A DNA stretch of 64,000 bases, from NCBI GenBank assembly GCA_013400155.1, contig VXBM01000195.1, positions 232,430 through 296,429 on the forward strand, in the 5' to 3' direction. The first letter of the stretch is position 1; every line of letters begins with the position of its first letter. Shown piece after piece: positions 50,601-64,000 of the stretch. Below the pieces are notes generated by a model. It had not been told where the DNA came from and searched no databases. It saw nothing but the letters and a program-made list of their open reading frames with translations. The translations under genes were made by a program, and so were the position numbers. The stretch is from Helopsaltes ochotensis (Eukaryota > Chordata > Aves > Passeriformes > Locustellidae).

Positions 50601-53600
50601 ACCACCTTCTCTTCCCAAAGGAAAAACAGCTGTTCATTGCCCCAGGAAGAGGTAAGTTTAGTGGCTGTGGGATTAGTTTAGGAAAGGATTTAGAAGAATT
50701 TTAGTCTCATCATTGATAAACCTTGTAGCACTGTGCAATGCAGGACAAGTATTGCAGGTATCAATGGCCACAAGACACCTTCCAGAACCAGTTCCTCATC
50801 TTTATCCAGGACATTTTCCTAGTTCTTTACAGATGAAGAATCCATATCTCCACCTATCTTTCCTTGAAAATTTTTAAAGACTTAAATGCATTATGAAAAT
50901 AACCTTAGTGTTGTTCAACTTCTTAAACTTTTTTTAAACCTTGGTCTCATTCATTTAAACCAAGGAGCAACATACAGTTTGAAGTGATGACTAAATCAGG
51001 AGAAAAAAAACCTTCATAGTTTTTGGGCCATAAAAAGTAAAAAAAAAAAAACAGTTCTCAGACACCTAGAGTATTGCTGTGACAGGTGTGTTGTTGGCAA
51101 GAACAAGGGCTTTGTTTGATCCATAAATTATTGAAAGGATCCCTGATCCAAGTGCTCCATCTGTGTTATTTTTAATTGGGATGTCTCACAGGAGCAGTGA
51201 CCATGCAAAAGTCATGAGCTTCCTTGAAAAAAGACAGCTGAAATCTCCTTACTTTAAGGGCCCTTGGGCAGCATCTCACTTAAACATGTATTTATCATTC
51301 ACTGAGTGACAAGTCGTGCTGACATACAGGAGATTCCTAAGATACTGAGGGTTGGGCAAGTGTGCAAGTACTTTCACCAGTTTAAGAATTGGGTCATTAA
51401 AAGTATCTCATCAATGGGCTGTGATTTCAGTTGATTTTACTGGGCTTTTATTTTGTGTTTATGATGGATATTTTGTGTTTGTGTATGTGGGGGTTTTTTT
51501 GTTCTTTTTTTTTTTAAGGACCAGGTAGAGCTTCTCTAGAGGGAGGGAGGGAGGGAGGAAGGAACAGGAAGATGTGTACAGTGGTAAGGGGTCTGAAAGG
51601 TCTCTGTGCCCTAAAGTACTGCATCTAACATCCTTCTGCTGCTTATTCTGCACTTTGATTATGTGAACATCCTGTTCCCTTTTCTATACCCACTAAACTG
51701 TGTGTCTCATTGATTTCCCATGCAGTAAAGTCAATATATGTTTCTTAAAGTCTTACTTCTTTTTATATATTGTTTTAATTTTGCTGCCCGTCATTTTCAT
51801 TGACCATTGCTTTTGGATCATAAGGCTGAAAGAGGCAAAGCTTGCAGTCTTCTGGGTTGTAAATCACTTATATATTTACTAATCCCTCTCTTTTCTATTG
51901 CTTCTTAATTTTTTTTTTTTTTGTGCTCAGAAGTGAAAGCTAATGGGACTTTGAGTGCATGGATGCCATCCCCCTCTGTTGGGACAACACAGCTGTCATA
52001 ACACGAATAACACTGCAGCTCACAGAGCCCCTCAGGGTGAGGTCCTCCCCTTGCTCCACCGATCACCCTGTGGGTGGGAAGCAGTGATCAGGCTGCAGCA
52101 GAACAGGCAGCATATCACACCTCAGTCATATAAATCCACGGGGTAAATGTTGTTACCTTGAAGACATTGTTTCGGGAGATGAATAGCTGAAAGATGAAAA
52201 AAAAGCATCAAGATGCAAAAGGTGAAAACGAACTTTTGGATATTACAGAAATTAGGAAGAAAGAATAAGAATCTCTCTAGCTGAGAAGCCTGGATGAGAT
52301 TCTATCAGGCAGCTGCATTATCAATCTTATTATATTAAGCATAAGTGTAAACACTGAAAAATTCATGAAGCAGAATGAAACAGTAAAGCCTAGTTAAAAC
52401 CCAGAGCTCTAGTTTGATATATGTGGTGCTGACAGGATAAAGTGAAAGGAAAGAAGGAGAAAGAGCAAGGGCAGTTTTACATGCTCTTTCCTTGACGGAT
52501 TTTTTGAGGTGATTTGCATTCATGGAGTTCAAGTGCTGTAAAGTCAATCTGTGCATATTGCACAGGGCACATCTCACTGATTCGCCCTGGAAGTTCCTCT
52601 CCCTCCCCTCTTGGCTGCAGAGAGTGTTTCCTTTGTTCAGACTGCTCAAAAGTACAGCCCTAGATAGTACAGATGAAGTACTTGGCTAGACTTACCAAAA
52701 GCTAAGAGTATGAGGAGAGAATTCAGACATTAGATGAGAGGATCAGACCTGTCTGGGAACTCTTGGGAATGAGGCCCTGAAAGTGTTAAAGAGGTGCCAC
52801 TGCTGGGAATTGAGATGCTCTGTTGCAATGGGCTCTACTGGACATGTGAAGGGATTTCTGACTCAGCATCCACAGAAATTCCATGCTTTGTGTGTTAATG
52901 AATGTATTGTATCTGCCTGTGATGAGCATCCTATGGATACTGCAGTGTGAGGGCTACTCCAGCCGATGGGATCTTGGATGTACCACCCATGGCACATGGA
53001 GGTGACACCTCTGCAGGTCTAGGGGTGTGTGTTTGTGTCTGTGGGCACATCCACGTGCAAGAAGATTCATCTCTGGTTTCACTCGCTGCATTTGCTGCTG
53101 GGAGTCAATAACAAAGGCTGATAAAAACTTCCCCCTCTCTGTGGCTGTGCAGAAAATACCAATAACAAGCAGAGGGATCTGAGCTTTGACTCCATAGGCA
53201 CAAAGAAAGCATAGAGCTTTTTAATACTGAGGCTTTAAAGAAAGATCCTGCATACAAAAATGAAGTGGAAATAAAAAGAAGAGAACCAGCAAAAGAGGTT
53301 GTGTGGAATAAGACAGCACACTGATGAAAATGTGTGGAAACCCCAGTGAATAAACCAGTTGGATATTATATATATAGGAAAAGAGGACAAATACAAGTTA
53401 GTGATGCCAAAGAAGAGCCGAGTGTTTTGCTTAGGAGGATACACGTGAGGTAAAAGGAATAACTACAGGGGCAATTTCCTTGAGGTTGGGGAGTTCAAAG
53501 AACCAGTTCTATTTTTGTGTCTCATTTTCCTTCATCTAATTTGGGCTGTTCTCTGCTATTACCCTTGAGGCCCCAGTGGACACAGCCCAGCGACGTGTTC

Positions 53601-54287
53601 TCTTTACTTTAGGTGGAGAGAAGGAAACCTCTGGGGGACTTTTGCCTGCCCTCTCCTCCTACCCCACCAGACAGGGCTCAATCTAGGCTACATGAATACG
53701 GGCAGAGAGATGTCCTCATGCCAGGGCTTTCTTTAGGCCACTAAATATTGGAATGAAGAGATTTGGGGAAATCTAGTCCTCAAGCATCTACTGAGGCATT
53801 GCCCTCTCATTGTCCAAATCCTTCATAAATACGTAGTACTGGGAGCAGTTTTCCTCCTCAGGCACCATGATGTTTGCTTCCTCCATTCCCCACTGTCAGG
53901 CACTGTCATCCCCAACTCTGCTGACCAAAACAAACCTTCTGCACTCAAATCAATTTGCCTGCCTTCTTCTTAACTGCAGGACTAGGAGATGAGGTACAAA
54001 ACATAGTCCTGCATTTGGGGAAACAACAGGACAACAGGACTTTTTGTCCTGGAGATAAAGAATATTTTTTTCTTTCTTCCCAGTAAAGATAACAGTGCAA
54101 GGTTTTGGAGTCTGTATTAAGCTATTTAGTGGTGTGGATGTTGACACGGGATTTGTGGCATGTAGTTTCTAATCGCTGGGTTCTACCTATGTAAGCCACT
54201 GAGGCCTGAAAAATCATCTTTCTCATCTATCCTAAACCAAAAATTTTGGATTGCAAAGTGGAGGAGATTGTTGAGGTAGGCAGGCAG
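47681..54287. other. Non-coding stretch with simple repeats
   Basis: No supported gene. The longest frame of the window (49012-49503, minus, 163 codons) lies here; it is proline- and serine-rich, overlaps other frames on both strands and has no recognisable domain, so I treat it as chance. Short simple repeats are at 48390-48402 (CA)n and 51541-51563 (GGGA)n. Confidence 0.55.
51541..51563. repeat. GGGA simple repeat
   Basis: About five GGGA units followed by AAGGAA, next to a T-rich tract at 51492-51515. Purine-rich simple repeat with no sign of function. Confidence 0.85.
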
Positions 54288-54331
54288 TGAATGAATGAAT
54301 GAATGAATGAATGAATGAATGAATGAATGAG
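54288..54331. repeat. (TGAA)11 tetranucleotide microsatellite
   Basis: Eleven uninterrupted TGAA units (44 bases). The perfect repetition suggests recent activity and probable length variation between individuals. On the minus strand it yields a repetitive SFIH peptide in a chance frame. Confidence 0.97.
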
Positions 54332-54397
54332 AGTAGCTGTTGAGTAAGGATGTTTCTTTTGATTTACACAGAACTGAAGTTGATCCAGACCCAGAGG

Positions 54398-54431
54398 CAT
54401 ATCAAAGCTCAAGCACATATCAAAGCTCAAG
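54398..54431. repeat. 18-bp tandem duplication
   Basis: CATATCAAAGCTCAAG occurs at 54398 and again at 54416, separated by CA. Exact over 16 bases. Confidence 0.9.
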
Positions 54432-57400
54432 AACAAAATGAAAACCAGCAAAGGTTCTAGAAATTAAGCAAAGAACCAAACCAGTAGCTACCTTCTGGTG
54501 ACAGAATTTCAATGGGTATGTGTGTGTGATAAACACTGACATACACGGACACAGACACACAGCCATGCACAATTTGTTTGAATAAACTGATTTACTCCCC
54601 TTAGCTACTTATCTCAAAGACAATGTTAACAACTAGCAAAACCTGACTAGAATCCCTGGCAGATACCCCTTAGTTTAAGACTGATATTGATGCATTTTGA
54701 TAATTTGTCTTTATAAGTAGCACGATAAAGTAATGGAACTATTCCGAGGGTTCATCTGTTTTCCACCAGGTGGGCTTTTGCTGCATGGCTAAGCCCTAAA
54801 TTCATCTACATAGTGAGAGGTAGCTATAGCCTGTAGAGACTAAAAAAGAAGGAGTTAAGCTTCATTAACTTAATCTGGAATAAAAAGTTAGCAATACTGA
54901 TACCATTTTATTATAAACAAGAGGACTTCCAGTGTACATGTAGCTCTGCTTAGAGGTCTATAACAAGCTCTGAAAATTCTGTGCATGTTTTTCAAGTAAA
55001 ACATGAAATCTATTTACATGCTATGACATCTTTATTGCAACTTATCAAGAAACATGCTGATTTCAAGGATTCAAGTGTGAAATGTCTCCTTAGCACAGCT
55101 GACATTTGTACACCTTTCTCAGCTTTCATTTGGCTGAGGGATAATGCCATTTTATAGGGTTAAAAACCTAATTTGATCCCGTTTGAACTTTCAAGTATAG
55201 GACCTTCTTTGATAAAATTTTTTATTTCATTAAAAATAATCATTGTAATAATTAGTTATTACATTGACTGTATGATGTACATACATCCTCCAGTGACACT
55301 GTAGGCAGGAGCATCTCTGTTTTTCTGTGACTTTTCTCTGTCCTTTGTCTAGAAATTTACACCTCATGTCAGTTGTTTGGGTTGTTCAAAGGGACAGCCA
55401 CTGACTTTATATCAAGGCATTTTGATAGCTTCACCATGGGAGCTTTCATCTTTACTCACATTCTTTAAAAATAACTCATTGTGGAGAAAGCCCCATGGTG
55501 AGAAAAGAGTGCTATTTAATGCCGAATAATTGCTGCACAGTTTTCTGTCCACATTTTTGCTCACTGACCCAGCCCTTGGACACACACATGCACTCATAGA
55601 TAAGAATATTTACCAAGTATTTTCAGACATCTGAAAAAATAAATCAGAGACAGCTTTTCCGTCTCCTTGATATTCATGAGAGGCAGTGGAAAGGTGTTCA
55701 GCCATCTCTCAGGCTGCAAAGGTGAGTGAATCAAGACTGTGATCCAAGTTCCATCTGGCTATGGGGAAAGGTGACACATCCCTGACTTGCTTCAAGGAAG
55801 AAGAATGCACTGTGCTCTTTATGAGAGACATTCCAAATTCTTATACTGTCTTCAAATGAGATTTAGAAAAGGGAGAGCCCATAATTTTAGTATTCTTCAG
55901 GATTTTTTCATTTAATAGTCCTCTGGAATGCTTTCGTTTTTGGTAGCATGAATAATTTTTAACTAACCTTTCCCTAAGAAACTGCCTTACAGTTCCAAAA
56001 TCCTTGAGAAGATGTATGTTCTGGAAATACTGCCACGCTCTGTCTCCAGGCTCAGGAGTTTTGCAGTATGCACAGCAATATTCAGGGTAATTGATATTTT
56101 TCCCTGGTGATGTCATGAGTCACTGCCCTTCCAGGGATTTCTGCATCCAGGCTTGGCACAGCAAGGAACTTAAATTGAAGTTACCAACAAGAAAACATGC
56201 TACACAATTTTGTTGTGTCCCTCACTTCTATACAATCTTGTGAAAAAACGCTCAACATTTTATTTGCCCCCTTGTGACTTATTAAACCTTTGACAGTTTC
56301 AAACTCTCCTTCTCCCAAAAATAGATGTAAAAGATGACTTATATATTATAAAGTGTTTGGGATAAGAAATTTTGATGACATTATAAACAGTAACAAAGCA
56401 AATCCTTCAGTCCTGCCAAATTCCAAGCCATTGTATCAGTTCTGGTTTTACTCAGGCTAGTTCACCAATTATGAGGAGATAATGTGAAAGAAATTACATC
56501 GCTACTGGCCCTGGTTTTCCATTAGTGTGAAAATTGCAAACATTCTGATTTAGTAGCAGTTTATATTCACTTTGTAGCAGTGTAACATTGCAGTCTCACT
56601 AGCTGGAAAGGAGATTAATTCATACCAGCCAAGAATCTGGCCCTTAATGTACTTAGATGTACTTTTTGTAATGAGCGAATTGATTCTGATAATAGCAGAA
56701 TCAACCCAAACAACACAGGAAGCTCTTAAGGCCAAGTCCTTGGTAAGACAGCAAGAAAGATTGGACATCTATGTGGATAATAAGATTTTATGGAGTCAGT
56801 CTGTCTGTTAACCTCCACCATGCCAAACTGACCCACCTGTAGATTTTTGAGAGCTTTTCCCAGCTCTGTTTTCCATTAAACTGCTGGTATGAGATATTAA
56901 GAAATATGATTTGGACCCCTTACAATCTGAGCACCATTCCAAGTGGATAAGGTGCACTTTGATGTCTTTGAACATGACAAAGTCACCAAGCACAGGCCAT
57001 GTGTCAGAGACCACCAGCTCAGGTGGTGAGTAGCAACCTCTGTGCCCCAGGCCTCTCTCAGCTTGGGTAAGTACATTTTTCCCACTGGATCTGACAGATA
57101 TTTCTCACTCTGGCTAGGACTTTGTTCCAAGGTGTTGCTGGCTCAGGAAGAGCTCAGTACTTTCCTGGGAGCCAGTACTGTCCTGGAGACACTCTACCTA
57201 CCATAGGATTGGGTTCAAAGCACTCAGGTGTGACTGCACTGAGTCAAAGCTCCATGAGAGAAAGCCAGAAAAAGGTAATTCTTGCATGTACTATGAAGAC
57301 AGTACAAAATGTGGTGCAGTAGAGGTTAACACACATTCTGTGAAGTGCCTGTGGAATCTGATTTTATACTGGGCTACATTCCAGTCTGTTACTACCTTCT

Positions 57401-59208
57401 TTTTTGAGCAGGCATAAATTCCTTGTAGAGTCATTTTGATTTTTGCATCTGACAAGTTACTCTTGTATATCTGCTATTTTTCTGTTTCCATCCATATTTT
57501 TCTTCCTACGATGCCTATCCTTTTATGCCCAACATGATCATGCTGACAACTGCCAGTGCTTAAGCTGAGACAGAAATTACAACTGAGCACAGCAATCCAC
57601 GCTTCCGTTTCAGCCATGATCTGGGAGTATGAGATTGCAGCAGGACCTTAATTTCCCTTGTTAGAGCTGTAGCATTTGGGGTTGACAAAGTTCGCAGTAA
57701 ACCTGTCAAAAATGAACCTTACCAAATATATTATCTATCAAGGTCACATAATGAACATCTGGAGGGGATTCTGACGTGTAGGCAGTGAGGCAGCAACTAT
57801 TTCACTGCTGAGCTGATGTACATTGATGTTCACTGTGCTTGGTGAGTGTAGCCATGAGAAAGTAGAATCAGGGTTTTACTGAGCTTTCCTCACACTCATC
57901 CAGGACAGAGACCAAGGCTGCTTGTGGGCCCAAAGGGCTCTTCAGGGTGCACTGAGAGAACAAGCCTGCCAAGCTGCCGAGCAGCTGTACACCCTTTGCT
58001 GAATCTCTTGGGAAATAAAGGTCTGCGTGAAGTAAGATCACAAACAGGATTCACCTTTGCACTCTGCAGTGACAACTGATGCCAGTTGACTAGAGAAAAG
58101 CTGTTTCCTTCTGACTCCAAAACATGTAGCACAATTGACAGGCGAGCCTGGATTCAGAGATGTGTAGTGTTTTGTCACCCACTGCTACACTGACCATGAC
58201 AGAGGATCTGCAGGGTACATAAGGTCTTCAGCTGGAGATGCACAGCTGCTCTGGCTTCCTGAAGGCTTGAAAACACATAGATAATTTATGAACAACTTAA
58301 GAATGTGAAAATTTCTGCACTGGGTAAAAAGAAAGCAAGTGCTTTCAGGGTAAAATATTGTAAGAATAGTGAAATCTTTGAATGAGGCATTGGTCACTGT
58401 CACCTCTCTCGAAAGGACCTTTAAGAAAGGAGCAGAGTGAATGTTTTTCAAAGCAGATGTGGGATAATTAGTCTCTCTCTTAAGTGATTGAAGGAATGGA
58501 AAACAGTGATCAGCAGCCCATAGCTGTGGTCTGTACAGATTAAGGCACTGAAAAGGAATGCTTCCTGCTACAATGAATAAGGAATACAAACAGGGCAGCT
58601 ACTCTGAATTCAAATAGTCAACCAGACTCAGTCTTACAAACTGTGCGTGTGGGTTGTGTGTTTGTCTGTCTGTCTTTGTTTTCAATTCATGGTAGCAATG
58701 ACCCAGACCTCAGCATTACCCAGACATCATGCAATACAAGCAGTGTTGTAATATGGATAGACAGGGTCTCTTGGCTTTTTATTTCCTTGGCTGTAAAGCA
58801 TCTGAATAGCATCATGAGCAGCTTGGCTGCTATGCTCGTAGGGAAGAAAAAGTTCATGCACTTGATGAACAAGTTCATGAGGTATCAATGCCTCTGTCCC
58901 CTTGCCAGGGATCATGTTTCTCTTTAGTATTCAGTCTAATCTTACAGAGATTCCTGCATTTCCTTTCCAAAGCACATCCTTTCTGTCAAAGATCAAACAT
59001 GTGGAGCTTTAAAACCTGGATTTTAAGGTCTTTGTTTTCTTGAACTGAATAGGTTTAGGGATTTTCATAAGAACTGGAGAACTGAAACTGCCTCTGTAAT
59101 GGATATCACGGAGTCCAAAGGCCTGTCAGCGCCAGACCTGGAAATATGACCTGTTCTTGACTAACTGCAGGGTGGAGGGAGTTGATTTCTAGTTTTTCTC
59201 CTTTTTAA

Positions 59209-59260
59209 TGCATCTTACCGCTGTAATATTAAGGTGCATCTTACTGCTGCCATATTAAGG
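59209..59260. repeat. 26-bp tandem duplication
   Basis: Two 26-bp units beginning TGCATCTTAC and ending ATATTAAGG, differing at three bases. A local duplication, moderately old. Confidence 0.9.
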
Positions 59261-62200
59261 TGTGAGGCACATTGCCAAATATATGGGGTATGAAAGGAAG
59301 GAGTTTGAGGTTTCCTTTAATTTGCTAGAGTCTGTCTACTCCTAATCTAATAGATTATGATGGGATTTATACAGCTCCTATGTGTCTGATTTGCAGACAA
59401 AGCAAGAAACAGCCAGGATGAAAATGAGCTACAGGGAATTGTGAATTCCTCAGGGAAGATGCCTGGAGAAGGTTTTATGGTCAGATGGAAGTAGGTTATC
59501 AGAAAGAGAATTTTCCCCCAAAGATGGGGCAGGAAAGAGTTCCCCTCTTACCTCAGGGCTTGGGGTTAGCTTCTAGATCAGAAACCATTCAATATTAAGG
59601 ATGTTAAGGGTTAAGGAAGGCTAACAGTGCTTGTTGGGCCATTTCACAAACCCTCAGAAAATGGGACCATTACTGTTAGTGCCACCCATAGGCAGCACTG
59701 CTCAAACGACCTTTCCCGCACAGTTTTCCCTGCTGAAAGGCCACTTCCCAGCAATTGCTGAATCATCAGCTCCAGTTTACTAGAAAAGCTGTTTGCTTAG
59801 CAGAAAGGACCCCGTGGCAATTTAAGTTCATGTCCTGAAAGGAGTTTTTATTCCCCCTTTTTCTCAGTTTTTAAAATAGACAGTGTTATGTCTCACATTT
59901 AAATTCTAGTAAACTGAGAGGTAGAAAGAGTTTAAATGTGGGTTTATGCACAAATCTGGGTGAGGCAGAACAACCGTCTCCATTATGCCAAGAATATGTG
60001 TGACCAAACTCTATCTCTTCCAAAGATATTTCCTAGATGTGGGAAATTCTACAGGCTGACTCACAACAGCCCTTCACAAGAAAGATTTCTCCCCAACCAT
60101 GCCTCCATTCAACCCATGGCTGCATAAATGCACATCCTATTCTGAGTGCAGCCTCTATTTCCTTATGACACAGGGGAATTTATCCTCTTTATAGTCAGGC
60201 AAATTAAGGGGAAAATAAAACTTAATTGTTCCAGAGCGAATATCTGCCTCTAGTGTTCAGTTGCAAGATCAGAGATAATATAATTAATATAGGTAATGGA
60301 TGGAAATGGAAAACAGACAGCTCCACAGACTCATTGTGTCAGTGGTCACTAATCAGTATTGTAGATTATTTGTCTCTAAAGTGTCTCTCTCAATGAATGG
60401 CTCACTGAGGACCACCTTTCGCTACAAAGTTAGATTAGTGTATTTACAGTGGCAAAGTTCTGCTAGTGGAGACAGAGCTTGTGCAGGCAAAATAATTCTT
60501 CTCCTGGTAGTAAAACCACTTCCCTAATTGACATAAGATCTCCTGACAAAAGGGCTCTTGTTGCATCTGCACAGGGAGTCCTGACATTCAGCCTGTACAA
60601 AGTTGAGTCATCACAGTTTTGACTGTGAATGAACGGGGCATCTCTCAATGTCAGTGCAGGGGAATCCCAGTGGTACTTGTAATGCAGGAAATTTCAACTA
60701 TGAAGTTAAAGTGTCATTTAAAAAATCTCCTTTATCTGAGTGGAAATGCAATGATTCCTCTTTTCATGATTTCCCCTTCCCCTTAAGGTATGTTTAGGGA
60801 CCAGTGTGAAATGAGTTTTATTATCTCAACCCTTTGCTCCTTTTCGTCTGGACCAGTGCATCCCTACACTGGAGGTAGTGTCCTTTGGCCCATGGCTGAC
60901 ATCACCTGCTGATTGCCTCTGTGCTGCCTGTGCAAGTTCCCTCATGAGTGTAAAAAGGGAATTCTGCTCCTGAATTTGAGGGGAATTAAGGAACAGTACA
61001 TTTTGGTGGATCCCACTGATATGGTTCACACTTTCCATTGAGAGGCTTGATTCCATTTTCACAGAATCATAGAAGATTCTGAGAATTCAGGTCTCGGAAT
61101 TTTTCTGTCCATACAGAAGTTTGAAGAAATCCTTCCTAATTTATGTCTCTGTCTATGGATCCTACCAGTGTCAAGTTCAGAGATGTATGGTGTCAGAATG
61201 ACTGAAACCGATCCACTTCTAGCTCTTAAACAGAGTTCATGCCTTGAATTAAACTTGAAACAAACCCCACTCTAGTTGCCAAGTTCTAAGAAGGGCATGA
61301 TCTTTTGGCTGGTGAGACCAAAGGTGGCCAACTGGGAGACTCCTGTTGCTGATTAAAGATGTGGATGTTTCTTATCACTGCAGAAGAGCAAAAGTCATGT
61401 AAACTTGGCTCTGAGGCAGCCACAGAGACAGCACTTACTGACCTGGTGGGATTGCCAAGATGCTGGAGTGGCTGGGAACAGATCCAAGCTCTGCTGTGCC
61501 AGAGCCCAAAACATGCTCCTTTCCACCAGTCTTAACACTTGTAAATATCACAACAGCTGCTGGATGAGGCACCTTGTACAGAAAATAAATTAATTGTATG
61601 TAAGCAATGAAGAGGTGTTACTGGCAAAGTTGACCCTTTCTGTTTTATGATATTCACACCACAGTTAATTTGGGTTATTATTTCTGTATTAAAACCTTTC
61701 TTAGTATTGTAGCTGTGTTACATCAACACTGTGCTTTCTGCAGGTGTAGCACAAGGACTCCAGGATATTTATACCTACAGTACTTTGAGGCAGTGGAGTA
61801 TATTAAATTCCAACTCAGTGGAGATTTATTGTGTTCGAATGAACATTGCCTACAGTACAATAACTCACTGAGATATGAGGAAACATGCTACAGGTACAAG
61901 AATTTGCATTTCATAGTTTAGGATTGTAACTGATATAGAAGGTGGTAGAAACCAGAGGCTTAGCTGTGGGACTCTGCTGAAGGTCATTTCTGCTTAGGAT
62001 AGATATTGCCTGGATTGTGGAATCAGATCCAAGGTGGTGATGTCTGACTCAAAAGAAATGCAAACAGTTCAACTGTTTTCACAGTAAATATTTGCTAGAA
62101 TATAAAACCTAAAATTTTGTCTTGTTCATGCTTATTTTTATTTGCTTTCTAGTAAATGACTGTGAGATGAGAACATGTATTAAATTAATGAATTTTAAAC

Positions 62201-64000
62201 AGAGACCAAATGATTCATGTCCCTTAACACCTTAGTTTAAAATACAAGGAATGGAAGCTTAGGAGGGATATTTGTAGACCCAGAGAATAGTGGGTCCATG
62301 CAATTTGTCACAAAGCATACAAAGCAAGTATCTGTGTGTCAAATGATGAAGCCTATTAAGACAGCAAAGCAAATATCTCTTCCTCTTCAGTCAAAGGTTA
62401 CATAAAGACAACCACCCTCTTTGTGTTAAGACATTACTCTCTTCTTGAATCTTTAATCAGTAAAACACAAAGTAAGGGAAGATAGGCCTCTGAGAGCCAA
62501 GAATGTCCATGACTTAGAGATAAAGATTAAGTATTCTTTTTCTATTGAGAAATCAGAGTCACTGATTTCTGTGCCTTGGTCATCTCTGTGTGGATACCCA
62601 ACATCAGGCAAAAGCTGTCCCCCATTTTTCTAGTGCTAATGTCACTGGATTTGAATGTCAATGGATTTGAATTGGGGTTTGGGCCTTTGCAGACGATATA
62701 TATATAGGTTTAGAAGGGATTATGCTGCATTCTAAGTAGTCAGACTCATTTGTATTTATATATATTTGTTTTACGGGAAGATCTTGTTCAAAGAAGGTTG
62801 TTGGAAGTGGCAGGTGCTCATCTCACTGCAAGCCCTCCTATGACTCTTACCCATTTCGGAAACACTCAGCAAAAAGTTTTTTGGGAAAACCTCATCCCCC
62901 ACCTCCTCACCAACCTCTGCTGCTAGCAAGAGTAAGATAAAGAGTAGCAGACTTTGAGTAAGATTGAAAAAGAGGAAAAAATATGCCCCCAGCAGGCAAA
63001 ATACTGATGACATTCTTAATAATAATAAAACACAAGATCACAGTAGGGCAAAAATGAAATTCATTTTGCATGTCAAAGAATCAGTTGCATTTAATTTGTT
63101 TGGGATATTTTACTAGGCTTCCATTTCTTAGAGAATGAGTTCAAGGTTATGAAATGTTTTGCTAGGAGTAAATGCTCACAAGGTTTTGAGGCAAAAGAGA
63201 ATAAAGCAGAGGAAGGTCTTCCAATTCAGTTTTGATTGATGAAGTATTTTGTGAAAAATTCTCTTTTTCCTTCTCAATTTTGCTTTGAATTCTTATTTCA
63301 GAAACTAAGAAGGGGCAGTATGAAAAATGATACTGTGACAGCTATATTTTCTTTTTAGAGTTCTCACTCAACTTTATTGCAGACATCTTGAATTTGTCTA
63401 AATGGTCTGCAAATGCTACAACACGACTTAAATATCTGCAGTCTTGAGCTGAATTTGATTTTGCTTCTTGCCTAATTATTGCCTTGTAAAATTTAAACCA
63501 CCTGATTTTGGTCAAATCTATAAAAGACCAGCTCCATTTGGACCCCTGATATGAAAAATCGGTAACAGAGGAACTTCAAAAGCTTCTGAAAGGCTCTGAA
63601 TGATGGGAGGTTTATTAAGGGATTTCATGCAGGTTCTCATGATGAGTCCATAGTTTGGAAGGAGAGGAATAAATGAGCCCTGGGAAAGAGGACACAGAAC
63701 TCTGTCCAGGCATGGGGCTCACTTTCCCTGTGTGGTCAGATGTCTTGGTGTGCCTTGGGCTGGCTCTCAGCCCCACAGCAGTGAGGGTGTGGGTGGCTGG
63801 GAGAAGCCACCATGGGTCCGTGCATGACGTGTCCCAGTTTGGGCCCTCTGGATCTCCTGGATCTGCAGCTTCTCATTAGATATCTGTGTGTCCTCTCCAG
63901 AGCCTCCAGCTGCAGCTGAGAAAGTCTTGCCAAGCAACCCTTTCCCCTCAGTTTTGAAGGAAAACAAGTTCAAAACACTGCTCCCTTTTTTGGTGCAGTT

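Larger units (their letters stand above)
54332..64000. other. Non-coding stretch to the window end
   Basis: No supported gene. Contains two small tandem duplications (54398-54431 and 59209-59260), a short TA run at 62696-62705 and an isolated CACAGAATCATAGAA at about 61060-61074 that resembles one end of a CR1 element but is not followed by more of it. Minus-strand frames at 55841-56116 and 56808-57014 look slightly protein-like without clean splice borders. Confidence 0.5.

Noticed and set aside
55841..56116. 91-codon minus-strand frame with cysteine pair
   Set aside because: Protein-like appearance only; no convincing acceptor and donor pair and no family.
61060..61180. CACAGAATCATAGAA resembling a reversed CR1 end
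   Set aside because: The match stops after about 15 bases; the next sequence does not follow CR1.
1..64000. CRISPR arrays, tRNA or rRNA genes, bacterial operons, phage or plasmid genes
   Set aside because: No regularly spaced repeats, cloverleaf-like or ribosomal sequences, or dense coding were seen on either strand.

Overview
This looks like a non-bacterial, vertebrate-type stretch of chromosome, most likely from a bird. The evidence is direct: CpG-poor, AT-leaning DNA with no dense open reading frames, poly-A/poly-T tracts, many short microsatellites, a CR1 LINE 3' end (about 47545-47680), and two copies of an LTR-like repeat with a TATA box and polyadenylation signal. A songbird-type genome is an inference from the CR1 and LTR combination; I did not identify a species or a named gene.

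Layout. 1-12 kb is single-copy-looking DNA with one CA/TA microsatellite and scattered exon-like segments on the minus strand. 12062-12327 is the first LTR-like copy. 12.3-28.6 kb is again non-repetitive by eye, apart from an older LINE-like fragment near 17.6-17.8 kb and a TAATTA-rich, TATA-containing block at 15.2-15.5 kb. 28588-28867 is a 280-base assembly gap. 28.9-35 kb holds a C9/A26 tract and a 38-bp imperfect tandem repeat. 35.5-42.5 kb carries the most coherent coding signal: five minus-strand segments with splice-like borders whose reading phases join. 42965-43038 is a 73-base T run ending in an N. 44.7-45.7 kb is a compact structure in which a ~100-bp direct repeat flanks a GC-rich, CpG-containing block, running into the second LTR-like copy. 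45.7-64 kb is mostly featureless, with the CR1 end, a (TGAA)n microsatellite and small tandem repeats.

There is no operon, phage, CRISPR array, or compact gene system here. All long uninterrupted ORFs (up to 163 codons) are at the length expected by chance in 64 kb of non-coding DNA, so I do not call them genes. Candidate exons were found by reading splice signals, and comparable signals also occur on the plus strand, so each is offered with low to moderate confidence. If the minus-strand model is right, the window is largely the intronic and 3' territory of one long-intron gene transcribed right to left; otherwise it is intergenic or intronic DNA of an unseen gene.
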